The notes under the pieces were generated by a model. The model ran no database searches. It was not told where the DNA came from and worked only from the letters and a program-made list of their open reading frames with translations. Of a stretch of 64,000 bases of DNA, positions 8,529 through 20,300 are shown piece after piece. The position numbers and the translations under genes are program-made. The DNA comes from a virus, in the IMG/VR virus record IMGVR_UViG_3300042398_000319, positions 1 through 64,000 of that record, one strand, 5' to 3'. Position 1 is the first letter of the stretch. Each line of letters opens with the position of its first letter.

Positions 8529-11500
8529 ATGGCTACACAAAATTATGAAGTTACAGTTAATCCTAATGCGATTACACTAGACTTAACAACTCAAAATAAT
8601 ATTTTAACAGTACAGACAGTTGACTACGTAATGTCTTTGTCTCGTACTGGTGGCCAAGGTGCACAAGGTTATAGTGCATACGAAATTGCTGTTCAAAATG
8701 GATATACAGGTACAGCCCAAGAGTTCTCTGATGAGTTAGCTTCAATTGCTGAAAAGTCAGCTCTAGCTGTTGCGTCTGCTGCTGCTGCAGCTACCTCAGC
8801 TACTTCCGCTACTAATAGTGCTACTGCCTCTGCCGCAAGTGCAAGCAATTCTTCTATTAGTGCAGGTGCCGCAAGTGCTAGCGCCAATGCTGCCGCTCAG
8901 AGTGCAGTCACTGCTGCTGCCCAAGCTAATGCCTCTTCACAGAGCGCAACTAACTCAGCAGCTAGTGCCTTAGAATCAAGTAACTATGCAGATGCCTCAG
9001 AAGACAGTGCTATTGACTCTGAGCTTTCTGCCGCTGATGCTGCAGCTAGTGAGGATGCTGCTGCAAGCTCAGAAGCTAATGCTTTATTGTATCGTAATGA
9101 AGCTCAAACTGCTGCAACAAGTGCAGGTACAAGTTCTACTAATGCAAATGCTCAAGCCTTAGCTGCAAGTTTAAGTGCTGCAAGTGCTGCAACAAGTGCT
9201 ACTAATGCAGACAACAGTGAAGACAATGCCGCATCTAGTGCAACATCTGCTCTTAATAGTGCTACAAGTGCCAACACAAGTGCTAACCAAGCTGCTATTT
9301 CAGCTACTACAGCTACTACACAAGCTACAAGTGCTACTAATAGTGCTACTGCAGCTGCCGCTAGTCAAGCTGATGCTTTGGTCTCAAAGAACTCAGCAAG
9401 CGCTAGTGCATCAACTGCTACAACAAAAGCCTCTGAAGCCTCTAATAGTGCTGCTACTGCTTCAACTAAAGCTACAGAAGCGTCTGCAAGTGCTGCTCAA
9501 GCAGTTCTTAGTGCTACCTCTGCATCTACCTCAGCTAGTACAGCTACATTAAAAGCCGCTGAAGCTGCTCAAAGTGCCGCTGATGCTGCCGCTGCCCAAG
9601 CTGCTGCTGAAGCTAGTTTGGCATCCTTTAGAAGTACCTACTTAGGCGAACTCAATGCTGATCCTACCTTAGACGGTAATGGTGATCCAGTAATGATTGG
9701 TGCTGAGTACTTTAATAGCGTAGCGAACAAATTAAAAGTTTACACATCTACTGGCTGGCAGTTCTATGATGCAACCGCACAAACAGCCTCTCAGAATGCT
9801 GCATTGAGTGCTTCTCAAGCCGCTTCTAGTGCTGCTACTTCACAGAGCTATGCTACTACAGCGATTAATAAAGCCGCTGAAGCCGCTACTTCTGCTAATG
9901 CCGCTGATGCAAGTGCTGATGCTGCTCTGGCCTCTGAAAATGCTGCTGAGAGCTCTGAGATTAATGCTAGTGCATCTGAGAACTATGCTCTTAATTACAA
10001 AAATGCTGCTGCAACAAGCGCTGACTTAGCTTCTTCATATGCTTCGGCTTCTGGAGTAAGTGCTACTAATGCTGCAACAAGTGCAACTACAGCAACTACA
10101 CAAGCAACTAACTCTGCTAATAGCGCTACAGCAAGTGCCACCTCAGCTACCAATTCAGCTAATAGCGCTTTAGCGTCTGCTAATTCAGCGACTAATGCTG
10201 CTAATTCAGCCGCTAGTGCCGCTACCTCTGCTAATGATGCAGGTGTCTCTGAAGCTAACGCAGATACCTCTGAAGCTAATGCTCTGGCTAGTGCAAATAC
10301 AGCAACAACCAAAGCTGCTGAAGCTTCTACAAGCGCTACTAATGCAGCCACAAGTGCTACTAACTCTGCGGCAAGTGCTACCTCATCTGCATTAAGCGAA
10401 GGATTGGCTACAACTGCTGCAGCTACTGCAACAACCAAAGCTAGTGAAGCGAGTGTATCTGCAACAAGTGCTAGTGGATCAGCCACAACAGCAACTACTA
10501 AAGCTGCTGAAGCAACTACTGCTGCAACAAGTGCAAACACAAGTGCCACTAATGCCGCAACTAGCGCAACTAATGCAGCTAATTCAGCTTCAAGTGCAAC
10601 TACAAGTTCTGCTTCGGCTAGTACAAGCGCAACTCTTGCAGGTAACTCTGCTAATGCTGCTGCTCTTAGCGAAACTAATGCTGCTACAAGCGCTAGTGCT
10701 GCAAACACATATGCGTCTAATGCCGCTACCTCAGCCAGCTCTGCTGATACTTCTGAGTCTAATGCAGAGATCTATGCAGACAACGCTTTAGCAAGTTCTA
10801 TTGCTGCTGCAAACACAGTTACTACAGTTACTGGTTATGCAAACACAGCAAGCACTAAGGCTGATGAGGCAAGCGCATCTGCTACTAGTGCGGCTAATTC
10901 TGCTACAAGCGCTACTGCATCGGCTAATATTGCAACTACACAAGCTACTAATGCAAGCAACTCAGCAACAGCTGCAAGTACCTCCGCTAGTAATGCAAGT
11001 GCTTCAGCCACAACTGCAACTACTCAAGCTAGCAATGCGGCATCCTCTGCCACCTCTGCAAGTACTTCTGCTAGTGCTGCAAATATTTCAGCTATCAATG
11101 CAGACACATCTGCCACGAATGCTGCTAGTAGTGCTAATACAGCTAACGTTGCTAAAGCTGCCGCTGAAGCTGCCCGTGATCAAGCTCTAGCTGCCTTTGA
11201 TAATTTTGATGATAAGTACTTAGGTGAAAAGGCCTCTAATCCAACATTAGACAACGATGGTAATCCTCTAGTTGTTGGTGCATTGTACTTTAACACTACT
11301 CTACAAGGAATGAGAGTTTATACAGGTACTGCATGGGTTGCCGCTTACATGTCTGGTGATGGTTATTTACTTGCTAGTAATAACCTTTCAGAGCTAACTA
11401 ACGTTGTAACAGCAAGAGCTAATTTAGGTCTTGGTACTTCGGCTTTAGCTAACGGATACAGTCTAGATGGTTTAACAGATGTAACAATCAGTTCAGCTAC

Positions 11501-14500
11501 TAATGGTCAGATCTTAGAATATGAGTCAGCCACTAATTTATGGAAAAATAAAACAATTAATGCGTTACCTGCACAGGCAACACATAATGGACAATTCTTA
11601 ACAACAGACGGAACAAATGCCTCTTGGGCTACTGTAGATGCTTTGCCTCCACAAGCTACTCATGCTGATAAGTTCTTGAGAACTGATGGCACAGCGGCTT
11701 ATTGGGCAACAGTTAATTTGCCTACAAGCGCCTACACACGCACTTCATTTACTGCTACTGCTGGACAAACTACATTTAATGTAACTTATCCGCTAGGTTC
11801 AATTCAAGTTTATGTTAACGGTGTACTGTTAAGAACTTCAGACTATACAGCAACTAATGAAACTTCATTTACATTAAATGTACCTGCTAGTGCAGGAGCG
11901 GCAGTTGATGCCTTTGTATATAATGTTTATGGTGTTGGTCAAGTACTTGCTGAAAATATTATTGGCACAGTTGCTATTGGCTCTGGTGGTACAGGTGCTA
12001 CTACTGCATCTGGCGCAAGAACCAATCTTGGATTAGGTACTGCGGCTACTACTGATAGTACAGCTTATGCTACTGCTACTCAAGGTGCTAAGGCAGATAC
12101 TGCTTTACAACCAGCAACTATTGGTGTATCTGTACAAGGCTATAATGCTAATACCGTAATTGATTCTGCTTACGTGCATACCGACAATAACTACACTACG
12201 ACTGAAAAGTCTAAGTTAGCAGGTATTGCTGCAGGTGCCGAAGTAAACGTTAATGCTGACTGGACTTCATCTTCTGGCGATTCTCAGATTCTTAACAAGC
12301 CTACTTTAGGCACTGCATCTGCTCAAGATGTAGGTTATTTTGCTACTGCTGCTCAAGGTACTCTAGCTGATAATGCAGTAAGCGCTATTACATCTAGTGA
12401 CGGTAGTGTTATCATTAGCCCTACAGGTACAATTAGAGATTTAAGCGTAGGTACAGCCGCAAGTACAGGAAATTTAATTAGCCAAGTTCGTAATGAAACT
12501 GGTGGAGTATTAACCAAAGGTACTGTGGTATACATTAGTGGTGCTGCAGGAAATAAAGCAGTAGTATCTAAAGCTATCGCTACAGGTGACTCTACCTCTG
12601 CGCAGACTTATGGTATGGTTCAGGCAGATATTCCAAATAATCAAAATGGTTATGTCGTTGTTGTAGGTTCAGTTTCTGGATTAAATACAATTGCATATCC
12701 TGATGGAACTCAGTTATATTTAAGTGGTACTACTGCAGGTGGTTATACAAACACTAAACCTTATGCACCAATTCATTTGGTATATGTTGGTGTTGTAACA
12801 TACAGCCATGCTAATCAGGGTACTATTCAGGTTAAGATCCAAAACGGTTACGAGATGGATGAGATCCATGATGTATCTGCGCAGAATCCTACAAACGGTG
12901 ATACACTAGTTTATGTAAGCTCAACTGGGTTGTGGACTAAAACTCCTCAATCTACTTTATCAGTGGCTAGTGCTGCAGCTGTTCCATTCAGTGGTGTTAC
13001 AGGTAAACCTACAACACTGTCTGGTTATGGCATTACTGATGCTTATAGTTCTAGTAATCCCTCTGGTTATATTTCTGGAATTACTTCTAGCAATGTAACA
13101 ACAGCATTAGGATATACTCCTGAGAATGCTGCTAATAAAGGAAACGCTAACGGTTATGCTAGTCTTGATGGTTCAGGTTTAGTACCTGCAAGTCAATTAC
13201 CTAGTTATGTTGATGATGTCCTTGAATACACTAACTTAGCTTCATTTCCTGGAACAGGAGCTACTGGAAAGATTTATGTAGCATTGGACACTAACAAAAC
13301 TTATCGTTGGTCTGGAAGTGCTTATATTTATATTACTAGTGGTGCTGTAGATTCAGTTGCTGGTAGGACAGGAGTTGTAACTTTAAACAGTTCAGATGTT
13401 GGCTTGGGTAGTGTAGAGAACAAGAGTTCTGCTACAATTAGAAATGAGATAACTAGTTCTAATGTAACTAATGCTTTAGGTTTTACGCCTTATAATAGTA
13501 CTAATCCAAGTGGGTATATTTCTGGAATTACTTCTAGTAATGTAACAACTGCTTTAGGGTTTACACCCTATAATGCTACTAACCCAAGTGGGTATATTAC
13601 CAGCGCTGCTTTGAGTAGCTATCTACCGCTAAGTGGCGGAACTCTAACTGGTCAACTAATTATTGGCGCAACCGGGACAGCAAATTCTCCAACTCTACGC
13701 TTAAATACATCAAGCTCTGGTGCGTTTGTGCACTCTCAAGAAAACCTTGCAGCAAACTTGACTACTGGTCAACATATTATTTCTGTTATCGGTAAAACTG
13801 GTAATACTAAAAATAGTGGATACATTGGCTATACGTGGGCTGGTGATGCGTCTAACAGTAACTTTGTAACTATCGGACACTGGGGTGCTGATGATTTACT
13901 CCGAGTTTACGGTGATGGAAATGTTACCGTTGGAAGCAATACCGTTCTTCATGCAGGTAATTACAATTCATATGCCCTACCATTAGGTGGTGGTACTGTT
14001 ACTGGACAGACTTATATTAGTACAAGTGGATACCCTTTACAACTTATTTCTACTCAGCGTTATGCTTTACAAGTACGTAATACAAATAACAATGTTAATT
14101 CTGGTTATGGATGGTGGCTGGCTCACGATGCAAACTCTAATTTTGCTCTCCATGCTGATGGAATTGGTGATATATTAACCGTTGGACGCAATGGATCTTT
14201 TACTGTTAATGGTAATACAGTTTTAAACGCTGGTAACTATACTAGTTATAGCCCATCCTTAACTGGTTCGGGTGCATCAGGTACTTGGGGTATTAATATT
14301 TCGGGTAATGCTAGCAATGCTAGTAGTGCTAATGGTGCTTATCAATTAAGTACTGATACAACCTCAAAAGCTAGTGCACTCCAATATTGGCAAGCTTATG
14401 ATCGTTCAGATATAAATCCAAACAATAATTGGCATTACGCATTACGTATGTCTCATGGTGATGCTGAAACTTATTATTCAGGAACTATTGCATTAGATTT

Positions 14501-16925
14501 TGGCTCAGATATTTTATCTTTTAGGCGCAAAACAAATGGTGTTAATGCGTCTTGGAGAACTATTTTACATGATGGTAATTATAGCTCATATGCACTACCA
14601 CTAAGTGGTGGTACTATGACAGGGCATATTGTGCATGTAAGGGGTAGCCATAACTACTTCGAACGTAGTTCTGGAGTGGCTGTAGGTGGAATGGGCTGGC
14701 ATACAAATGATTCTTTTTATGTTGCAGGTCATCCTGGATATGGGCCTGGTGCAGGAAATGATGTTCGAGTCTATGGCTTTGGAAATAGTCTACACTTAGG
14801 TAACTCAACTTATGGTGATGTTTTAACTATTGCAAATGGTTATACTCAAGGAACAGGTTCTGTTCGTGCACCAATATTTTATGACAGTAATGATACAGCT
14901 TTTTATTTGGACCCTAATGGTACCTCTGTTTTAAATGTACTTTCTAATGCTGCTCTTAGCGATTCAAAACTGTATTTACGCACTAGAGGTGACAACAACC
15001 ATTACTTGTGGAATGCAGAGGATGATTGGGAAGAGCTAGTTGCATATGCTGGTACTGGCTTTAGAGTTGGTAATAGCAATGGTACTACTGCTTCTCTGAC
15101 TTGCTATGGCAATGCTAATGGTAATTATGTGCAAGCAGCAGGGTCAATGCGTGCTCCGATCTTTTACGATAGTGAAAATACGGGTTATTATGTAGATCCA
15201 ACTTCTTCATCAACATCCTTCTATATGAATGGGGGTATGGTAACAACTGCTCCTGGTGGTGCTATATTGATGCGACACGCTGTTTCTGAGGTTGATGCTT
15301 GGTTGTTTATGGAAAACGCCACAAATTGGGGTTTATACTGGAAAAATAATCCTTCTGGAAATCATGTATTAGGAGGATATACAACAGTTGGTGCTGAGTT
15401 ATTCGGTATGTCTGCTGTTAACTCTAGTGGTAATGGAGTTGCAACTACAAATTTTGTAGGTGCTACTTCAGCGGTTGCTCAATGGATGATGTCTAATTAC
15501 ACTGGTTATATATGGTCAGCTAGTACTATATTTGCAGCTGGTGATATGAGGGCCCCAATTTTTTACGATAGCAACAACACTGCGTATTACGTAGACCCAA
15601 ACAGTACCGGCACTTCAATGAATGCCGCAGGAAATGTGACTATTGGTAATGGTAGCGCAAACACGGGCTTATTTATTAACTATGGTGGTGGAGCTGGGGA
15701 CTACGCTGTAGTTGGCCGCTGCTATCAAGCTGGCACCAATAACCAAACCATCCATGTATTTTCAACTGCATGGCAAGGCGGTACGTTACAAAGTACATCT
15801 GCCGGCTCAATCAATTTGGACGGAGCTAACGGAACTACTATTGGCGCGTGGAACAACAATGATATGTGGATTGACAAAAGCGGCAATTCCCAATCTAGAA
15901 CAAGCAGCCGAGCACCTATTTTTTACGATAGCAACAACACTGCCTATTACTCAGATCCAAATGGCACTTCAATATTTAATAGTTTACTTGTAGGCACAAC
16001 TACACGTTGGAACAATGAAATTTTCAACGTAATGCGTAGTACAGATGGCACAGTTAATACTGTACCCGCAGTTGCAAGGCTAATGAATAGTGGCTCTGGT
16101 CGTATTACAAAGTTATTGTTCACAGATAATGCAATCATTGATGGTATTATGTGTATGGTTCCTGTTAGTGCGTCAAATAGTTATTTCTCTCTTGGTTTCT
16201 CAGGTTATACAGAGCAAGGCTTTCAGGTTTATTCAGATGGCCGTACTCAAAGTTCTGCCTCTTCAAGAGCACCAATTTTCTATGATAGCAACGACACTGC
16301 CTATTATGCAGACCCTGCTTCTAGTGGGAAATCAATGTTGTTTAATGGCAATATTGAATGTACTGCCCGCAGTGAATCTTGGGCTGAGGGTATTCGTGTT
16401 AATTGTCCAGGTCCTGGTAATTGGGGTGGTTTACGGTTTACCAGAAGCGGAAGTACAAGTAATTGGGCTATTGGTTACACAGGTTTAAATAGTACCGATG
16501 ATCTTACCTTTTACAGTGGTACATACAGTGCTATTAGACTTAACTTAGATCATTCAGGTAATTTAACAGCAAGCGGTAATATTACGGCTTATTCTGATGA
16601 ACGACTTAAGACTGATTGGAAAGCTATTGAACCTAACTTTGTTGAAAAGCTTTCTAAAGTAAAATCAGGCACCTACACACGTATAGAAGATAACCAAAAA
16701 CAAGCGGGTTCTTCTGCACAAGACTGGCAAAAATTATTACCAGAAGTTGTTAGTGAAGCAGAAGATGATCTTAAAACTTTATCTCTTGCATATGGTAACG
16801 CAGCTCTTGTTTCAGCAGTAGAACTAGCTAAAGAAGTAGTAGATCTAAAGTCTAAACTAAATCAACAACAATCAGAACTAGATGAGTTAAAATCACTAGT
16901 TAAATCCTTGTTAGCAAACCGCTAA
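8529..16925 (+). CDS. Giant side tail fibre with S74 intramolecular chaperone
   Basis: A 2,798-aa fibre. The N-terminal domain (1-75) has the Gly-X-Y-like GGQGAQG and AYEIAVQNGYTGT motifs common to fibre attachment ends. Residues 75-370 and 410-880 are almost wholly Ala/Ser/Thr/Asn with regular spacing, probably long coiled-coil shafts. Each is followed by a knob module (YLGELNADPTLD and YLGEKASNPTLD) similar to T7-like fibre segments. The distal part has GFTPYNATNPSGY repeats and five copies of RAPIFYDSNxTxYYxDP. The end is a Peptidase S74 domain with SDERLKTD starting at about residue 2689, where the Ser-Lys dyad self-cleaves to release the chaperone after trimerisation. Confidence 0.93.
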   Translation: MATQNYEVTVNPNAITLDLTTQNNILTVQTVDYVMSLSRTGGQGAQGYSAYEIAVQNGYTGTAQEFSDELASIAEKSALAVASAAAAATSATSATNSATASAASASNSSISAGAASASANAAAQSAVTAAAQANASSQSATNSAASALESSNYADASEDSAIDSELSAADAAASEDAAASSEANALLYRNEAQTAATSAGTSSTNANAQALAASLSAASAATSATNADNSEDNAASSATSALNSATSANTSANQAAISATTATTQATSATNSATAAAASQADALVSKNSASASASTATTKASEASNSAATASTKATEASASAAQAVLSATSASTSASTATLKAAEAAQSAADAAAAQAAAEASLASFRSTYLGELNADPTLDGNGDPVMIGAEYFNSVANKLKVYTSTGWQFYDATAQTASQNAALSASQAASSAATSQSYATTAINKAAEAATSANAADASADAALASENAAESSEINASASENYALNYKNAAATSADLASSYASASGVSATNAATSATTATTQATNSANSATASATSATNSANSALASANSATNAANSAASAATSANDAGVSEANADTSEANALASANTATTKAAEASTSATNAATSATNSAASATSSALSEGLATTAAATATTKASEASVSATSASGSATTATTKAAEATTAATSANTSATNAATSATNAANSASSATTSSASASTSATLAGNSANAAALSETNAATSASAANTYASNAATSASSADTSESNAEIYADNALASSIAAANTVTTVTGYANTASTKADEASASATSAANSATSATASANIATTQATNASNSATAASTSASNASASATTATTQASNAASSATSASTSASAANISAINADTSATNAASSANTANVAKAAAEAARDQALAAFDNFDDKYLGEKASNPTLDNDGNPLVVGALYFNTTLQGMRVYTGTAWVAAYMSGDGYLLASNNLSELTNVVTARANLGLGTSALANGYSLDGLTDVTISSATNGQILEYESATNLWKNKTINALPAQATHNGQFLTTDGTNASWATVDALPPQATHADKFLRTDGTAAYWATVNLPTSAYTRTSFTATAGQTTFNVTYPLGSIQVYVNGVLLRTSDYTATNETSFTLNVPASAGAAVDAFVYNVYGVGQVLAENIIGTVAIGSGGTGATTASGARTNLGLGTAATTDSTAYATATQGAKADTALQPATIGVSVQGYNANTVIDSAYVHTDNNYTTTEKSKLAGIAAGAEVNVNADWTSSSGDSQILNKPTLGTASAQDVGYFATAAQGTLADNAVSAITSSDGSVIISPTGTIRDLSVGTAASTGNLISQVRNETGGVLTKGTVVYISGAAGNKAVVSKAIATGDSTSAQTYGMVQADIPNNQNGYVVVVGSVSGLNTIAYPDGTQLYLSGTTAGGYTNTKPYAPIHLVYVGVVTYSHANQGTIQVKIQNGYEMDEIHDVSAQNPTNGDTLVYVSSTGLWTKTPQSTLSVASAAAVPFSGVTGKPTTLSGYGITDAYSSSNPSGYISGITSSNVTTALGYTPENAANKGNANGYASLDGSGLVPASQLPSYVDDVLEYTNLASFPGTGATGKIYVALDTNKTYRWSGSAYIYITSGAVDSVAGRTGVVTLNSSDVGLGSVENKSSATIRNEITSSNVTNALGFTPYNSTNPSGYISGITSSNVTTALGFTPYNATNPSGYITSAALSSYLPLSGGTLTGQLIIGATGTANSPTLRLNTSSSGAFVHSQENLAANLTTGQHIISVIGKTGNTKNSGYIGYTWAGDASNSNFVTIGHWGADDLLRVYGDGNVTVGSNTVLHAGNYNSYALPLGGGTVTGQTYISTSGYPLQLISTQRYALQVRNTNNNVNSGYGWWLAHDANSNFALHADGIGDILTVGRNGSFTVNGNTVLNAGNYTSYSPSLTGSGASGTWGINISGNASNASSANGAYQLSTDTTSKASALQYWQAYDRSDINPNNNWHYALRMSHGDAETYYSGTIALDFGSDILSFRRKTNGVNASWRTILHDGNYSSYALPLSGGTMTGHIVHVRGSHNYFERSSGVAVGGMGWHTNDSFYVAGHPGYGPGAGNDVRVYGFGNSLHLGNSTYGDVLTIANGYTQGTGSVRAPIFYDSNDTAFYLDPNGTSVLNVLSNAALSDSKLYLRTRGDNNHYLWNAEDDWEELVAYAGTGFRVGNSNGTTASLTCYGNANGNYVQAAGSMRAPIFYDSENTGYYVDPTSSSTSFYMNGGMVTTAPGGAILMRHAVSEVDAWLFMENATNWGLYWKNNPSGNHVLGGYTTVGAELFGMSAVNSSGNGVATTNFVGATSAVAQWMMSNYTGYIWSASTIFAAGDMRAPIFYDSNNTAYYVDPNSTGTSMNAAGNVTIGNGSANTGLFINYGGGAGDYAVVGRCYQAGTNNQTIHVFSTAWQGGTLQSTSAGSINLDGANGTTIGAWNNNDMWIDKSGNSQSRTSSRAPIFYDSNNTAYYSDPNGTSIFNSLLVGTTTRWNNEIFNVMRSTDGTVNTVPAVARLMNSGSGRITKLLFTDNAIIDGIMCMVPVSASNSYFSLGFSGYTEQGFQVYSDGRTQSSASSRAPIFYDSNDTAYYADPASSGKSMLFNGNIECTARSESWAEGIRVNCPGPGNWGGLRFTRSGSTSNWAIGYTGLNSTDDLTFYSGTYSAIRLNLDHSGNLTASGNITAYSDERLKTDWKAIEPNFVEKLSKVKSGTYTRIEDNQKQAGSSAQDWQKLLPEVVSEAEDDLKTLSLAYGNAALVSAVELAKEVVDLKSKLNQQQSELDELKSLVKSLLANR

Positions 16926-16957
16926 CTTTTTACTATAGCCAATTTTAGGAGAAAATT

Positions 16958-17323
16958 ATGGCCGTTACATACACATGGAAAGTTACTTCCTTAAAGACAA
17001 AAACCGAAGGTGCTCATCAGAGCGCTGTTGTTCAAACTTACTGGACCAAGACTGGTGTAGATGAGGATGGACACGAGGGTACTTTCTCGGGAGCAACCCC
17101 ATTTACTTCAACAACCATGCCTGAAGGTTCAACCTTTATTCCATTTTCAGAATTGACTGAAGAGATCATTTTGAACTGGATTAAAGCAGTAGTTGTTGGC
17201 GGTTACGAAGAGCACGTAAATGCTCAAATTCAAAAGCAGATTGATGAGAAGCACAATCCAGTAACCGAGGCCCAGATGCCTTGGGCTCCTGCTCCAGAGA
17301 CACCTGCTCCAACACCCGCATAA
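16958..17323 (+). CDS. Small fibre-associated protein, copy 1
   Basis: A 121-aa protein directly after the first S74 fibre. The C-terminus MPWAPAPETPAP closely matches the end of the protein at 22480 (MPWAPAPEVPAE), and both share an N-terminal beta segment and an FxPxSxLTE block. The two are therefore paralogues, each paired with a fibre. A chaperone or fibre-tip accessory role fits; no enzymatic motif is visible. Confidence 0.75.
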   Translation: MAVTYTWKVTSLKTKTEGAHQSAVVQTYWTKTGVDEDGHEGTFSGATPFTSTTMPEGSTFIPFSELTEEIILNWIKAVVVGGYEEHVNAQIQKQIDEKHNPVTEAQMPWAPAPETPAPTPA

Positions 17324-17353
17324 GGTTAACAACAAAACCAAAAGAGGTACTTA

Positions 17354-20300
17354 ATGAGTATACCACGTAATTTATCTAAATTAGCAGAGGGCACAGATTC
17401 TAGTGGTATACTAGGCATTGCTTATGGCGGTACTGGCGGAAGCTCCCAAGCTGATGCTAAGGCCGCTCTAGGCTTACATGCTGTAGCTACAAGCGGATCT
17501 TACTCAGATCTTCTAAATAAGCCCACAACTGCTAACATTATAGAAAATACAAACTTGTACTTTACGGATGCTCGGGCTCGGGCATCTGTAAGTGCTTCTG
17601 GAAGCCTCAGTTACAATTCAGCAACTGGTGTTTTCAGCTATACAACTCCTTCGACATCAGGAATTAGTGAGGGTACTAACCTTTACTATACAGATGCTCG
17701 TGCTAGAGGTGCTTTAAGTGCCAGTACTGGGATTAGCTATAATTCTACTACTGGTGCTATTAGCACTACTATTACACAATATACGGATACTTTAGCTAGA
17801 GGTGCGGTTAGTGCCTCTGGTGACCTAAGCTATAACTCTACAACAGGTGTGTTTAGTTATACAACCCCCAGTACTTCAGGTATTGTAGAGGGAACAAATC
17901 TTTATTTTACAGATGCTCGTGCTAGAGCATCTATTAGCGTTACTGGTGCTGGTTCATACAATTCAACTACAGGTGTTATTAACATTGTTGGTGGTGTAAC
18001 TAGCTTTAACACTCGCACTGGTGCTATTACTCTGAGTTCAGCAGATGTCACTGGTGCATTAGGGTTTACGCCTTATAATGCTACTAATCCAAGTGGATAT
18101 CTGACTGGCATTACATCAAGTCAAGTTACGACTGCTCTTGGATTTACACCTTATAATGCTACTAATCCTAATGGATATATTACAGGCATTACTAGTTCAA
18201 ATGTAACTACTGCTCTTGGATTTACCCCATATAATGCTACTAACCCTAGTGGGTATATTTCAGGTATTACATCTGGAATGGTTACTACAGCCTTGGGTTA
18301 TACACCTTATAACTCTAGTAATCCAAGTGGATATATTACTAGTGCTGCTTTAGGATCTTACTTGCCACTCTCTGGTGGAACTTTAACTGGGGACTTACGT
18401 CTTTCTACAATACGGGATACTTCTGGTATTTGGATACTAGGTAAGTATGGATCAGAGATTAGTCTTGGGTCAGCAGGTGCTGTTAATGATATTCGCTTTA
18501 ATAGTTCATCTGCTGCTGCATTTGAATATCGAGGTAATTCTATTCTTCATGCGGGTAATTATACTAGTTACACGGATAGTCGCTGGGGTGGGTTTACGGT
18601 TAATCAATTTAACGACCGAAATATTCGATATTATGGCAACTCCACTGCAGATCTTGGTTTTGCAGGTCTTAATAGCAGCGGATCGTTTCGCTGGCAGTTA
18701 TATGGTAATGGCACAGACTACGGATTTTTAAGTAGTGTTTGGGGTTCTTGGGATTTACGTAAGACCATTAATGGCAATTTTCACATTAATGAAAACGTTG
18801 CACTCCACGCAGGTAACTACACAAGTTACGCTCCGACTTTAACTGGCGGGGGTGCATCCGGTACTTGGAGCATTAATGCCACTGGAACGGCTGGGTCAAT
18901 TTCTGGATACAACAACCCTACTACTGCTGCTACTGCAAACACTATTGTTTACCGAGATGGAAATGCGCACATCACGGGAAATTACATTCTTGGATCATAT
19001 TTTAATGCGTCTGCTGGCAATTCAGAAAACCCCACTATTGGTCAAGTTTGGACGCAAAGCACTGGTGATAATTATCTTCGCAAATCAACACCGGGGCACT
19101 TTATTAGTCAGCTTGGTTTAGTTACTACTAGCAATTACAGCTCTTATGCTTTGCCACTTAGTGGAGGTACGCTTACTGGTGATGTTAACACAACAGCCAA
19201 CCTTTCAATTGGTGGCAGATCTATTCGGCCATTTGAGAACAACTCGTTTATTGAGTTTTATGTAGGAGGTGATGCCAATACATATTATCCAGTACGGTTT
19301 GACGTTTATGCATTTTACCACTTTGGTCGCTGGTCAATTTCTCGTAATTATGGCGAACCTGCCCCATGGGACCCAATTGGAACAGGAGCTCACAAAGGGG
19401 GTTTAACCCTTACGTGGGAATGGTCTGGTGATGGAGCTTGGGGTGGTAATGACAAAACAATGCGGGTTGTTCAATTTGCTGAATCCTATACGACAATGGT
19501 TGGAGGTATGGCGTTGTCGGTCAACGGAATTATTGTATGGCTGCGTGGTGGTAATGCATATTATAGATTCCATGGTCCAGGAGGCATTTTAAATGGTGCC
19601 ACCCCTTACTACAGCACATATACAGCTAGTAATGGTTCTACGTTTTCGCCTCGTTCATATAACGCTAGCACAGTAACTTCAGAGGTCACAAACAGAATGC
19701 CTGTTCGTGGTGAGTCTGAGCATTGGGATGGTGGCAATCGTGTTTTACATGCTGGCAACTATAGCTCCTATGCGTTACCTTTAAGTGGTGGTACCGTAAC
19801 AGGCCATTTAATAACAAATCATCAGGGTAACGGTTCTCCAAGCATTACTGTTAATAATGGTGGATCAGAAAATTGGCGAGCAATTAAAGTTACGGCTGCT
19901 GCTGGTGAAGATAATTTTGGAATTGGCTATAGCAATACAAGTCATTCCGTTTTTAGTAGAAATAATTTGTCATTCCACTGCGGGACTGGCGATTCGGTTC
20001 GCTTCCACTCAAATGGTTGGGACACCTTGTTTGAAGTTGCTGGGGCAACAGGAAATGCATGGTTAAAAGGTGGTCTTGGTATAGGTATTATTCCTGACGT
20101 GCGGCTATCTGTTAATGGTGATAGTCATTTTTCAGGAGTAGTGCATTTAGGTGGAACTGCAGGGTCTTATAATAGTTGGGGTTCCCGTGACTACACTACT
20201 AGTGGTAACCGTTATTTCAATGCTAACTCATATAATTTTGATAATTATGGTTATGGTAGCAACTGGTCATTTACATTAAGCGGTGGAAACGGTCAAGCAT

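Noticed and set aside
8693-11190. Many open frames on both strands inside the Ala-rich fibre stalk
   Set aside because: They are by-products of GCT/ACT/AGT repeats; products are Leu/Gln- or Ala/Val-only low-complexity strings without ribosome sites.
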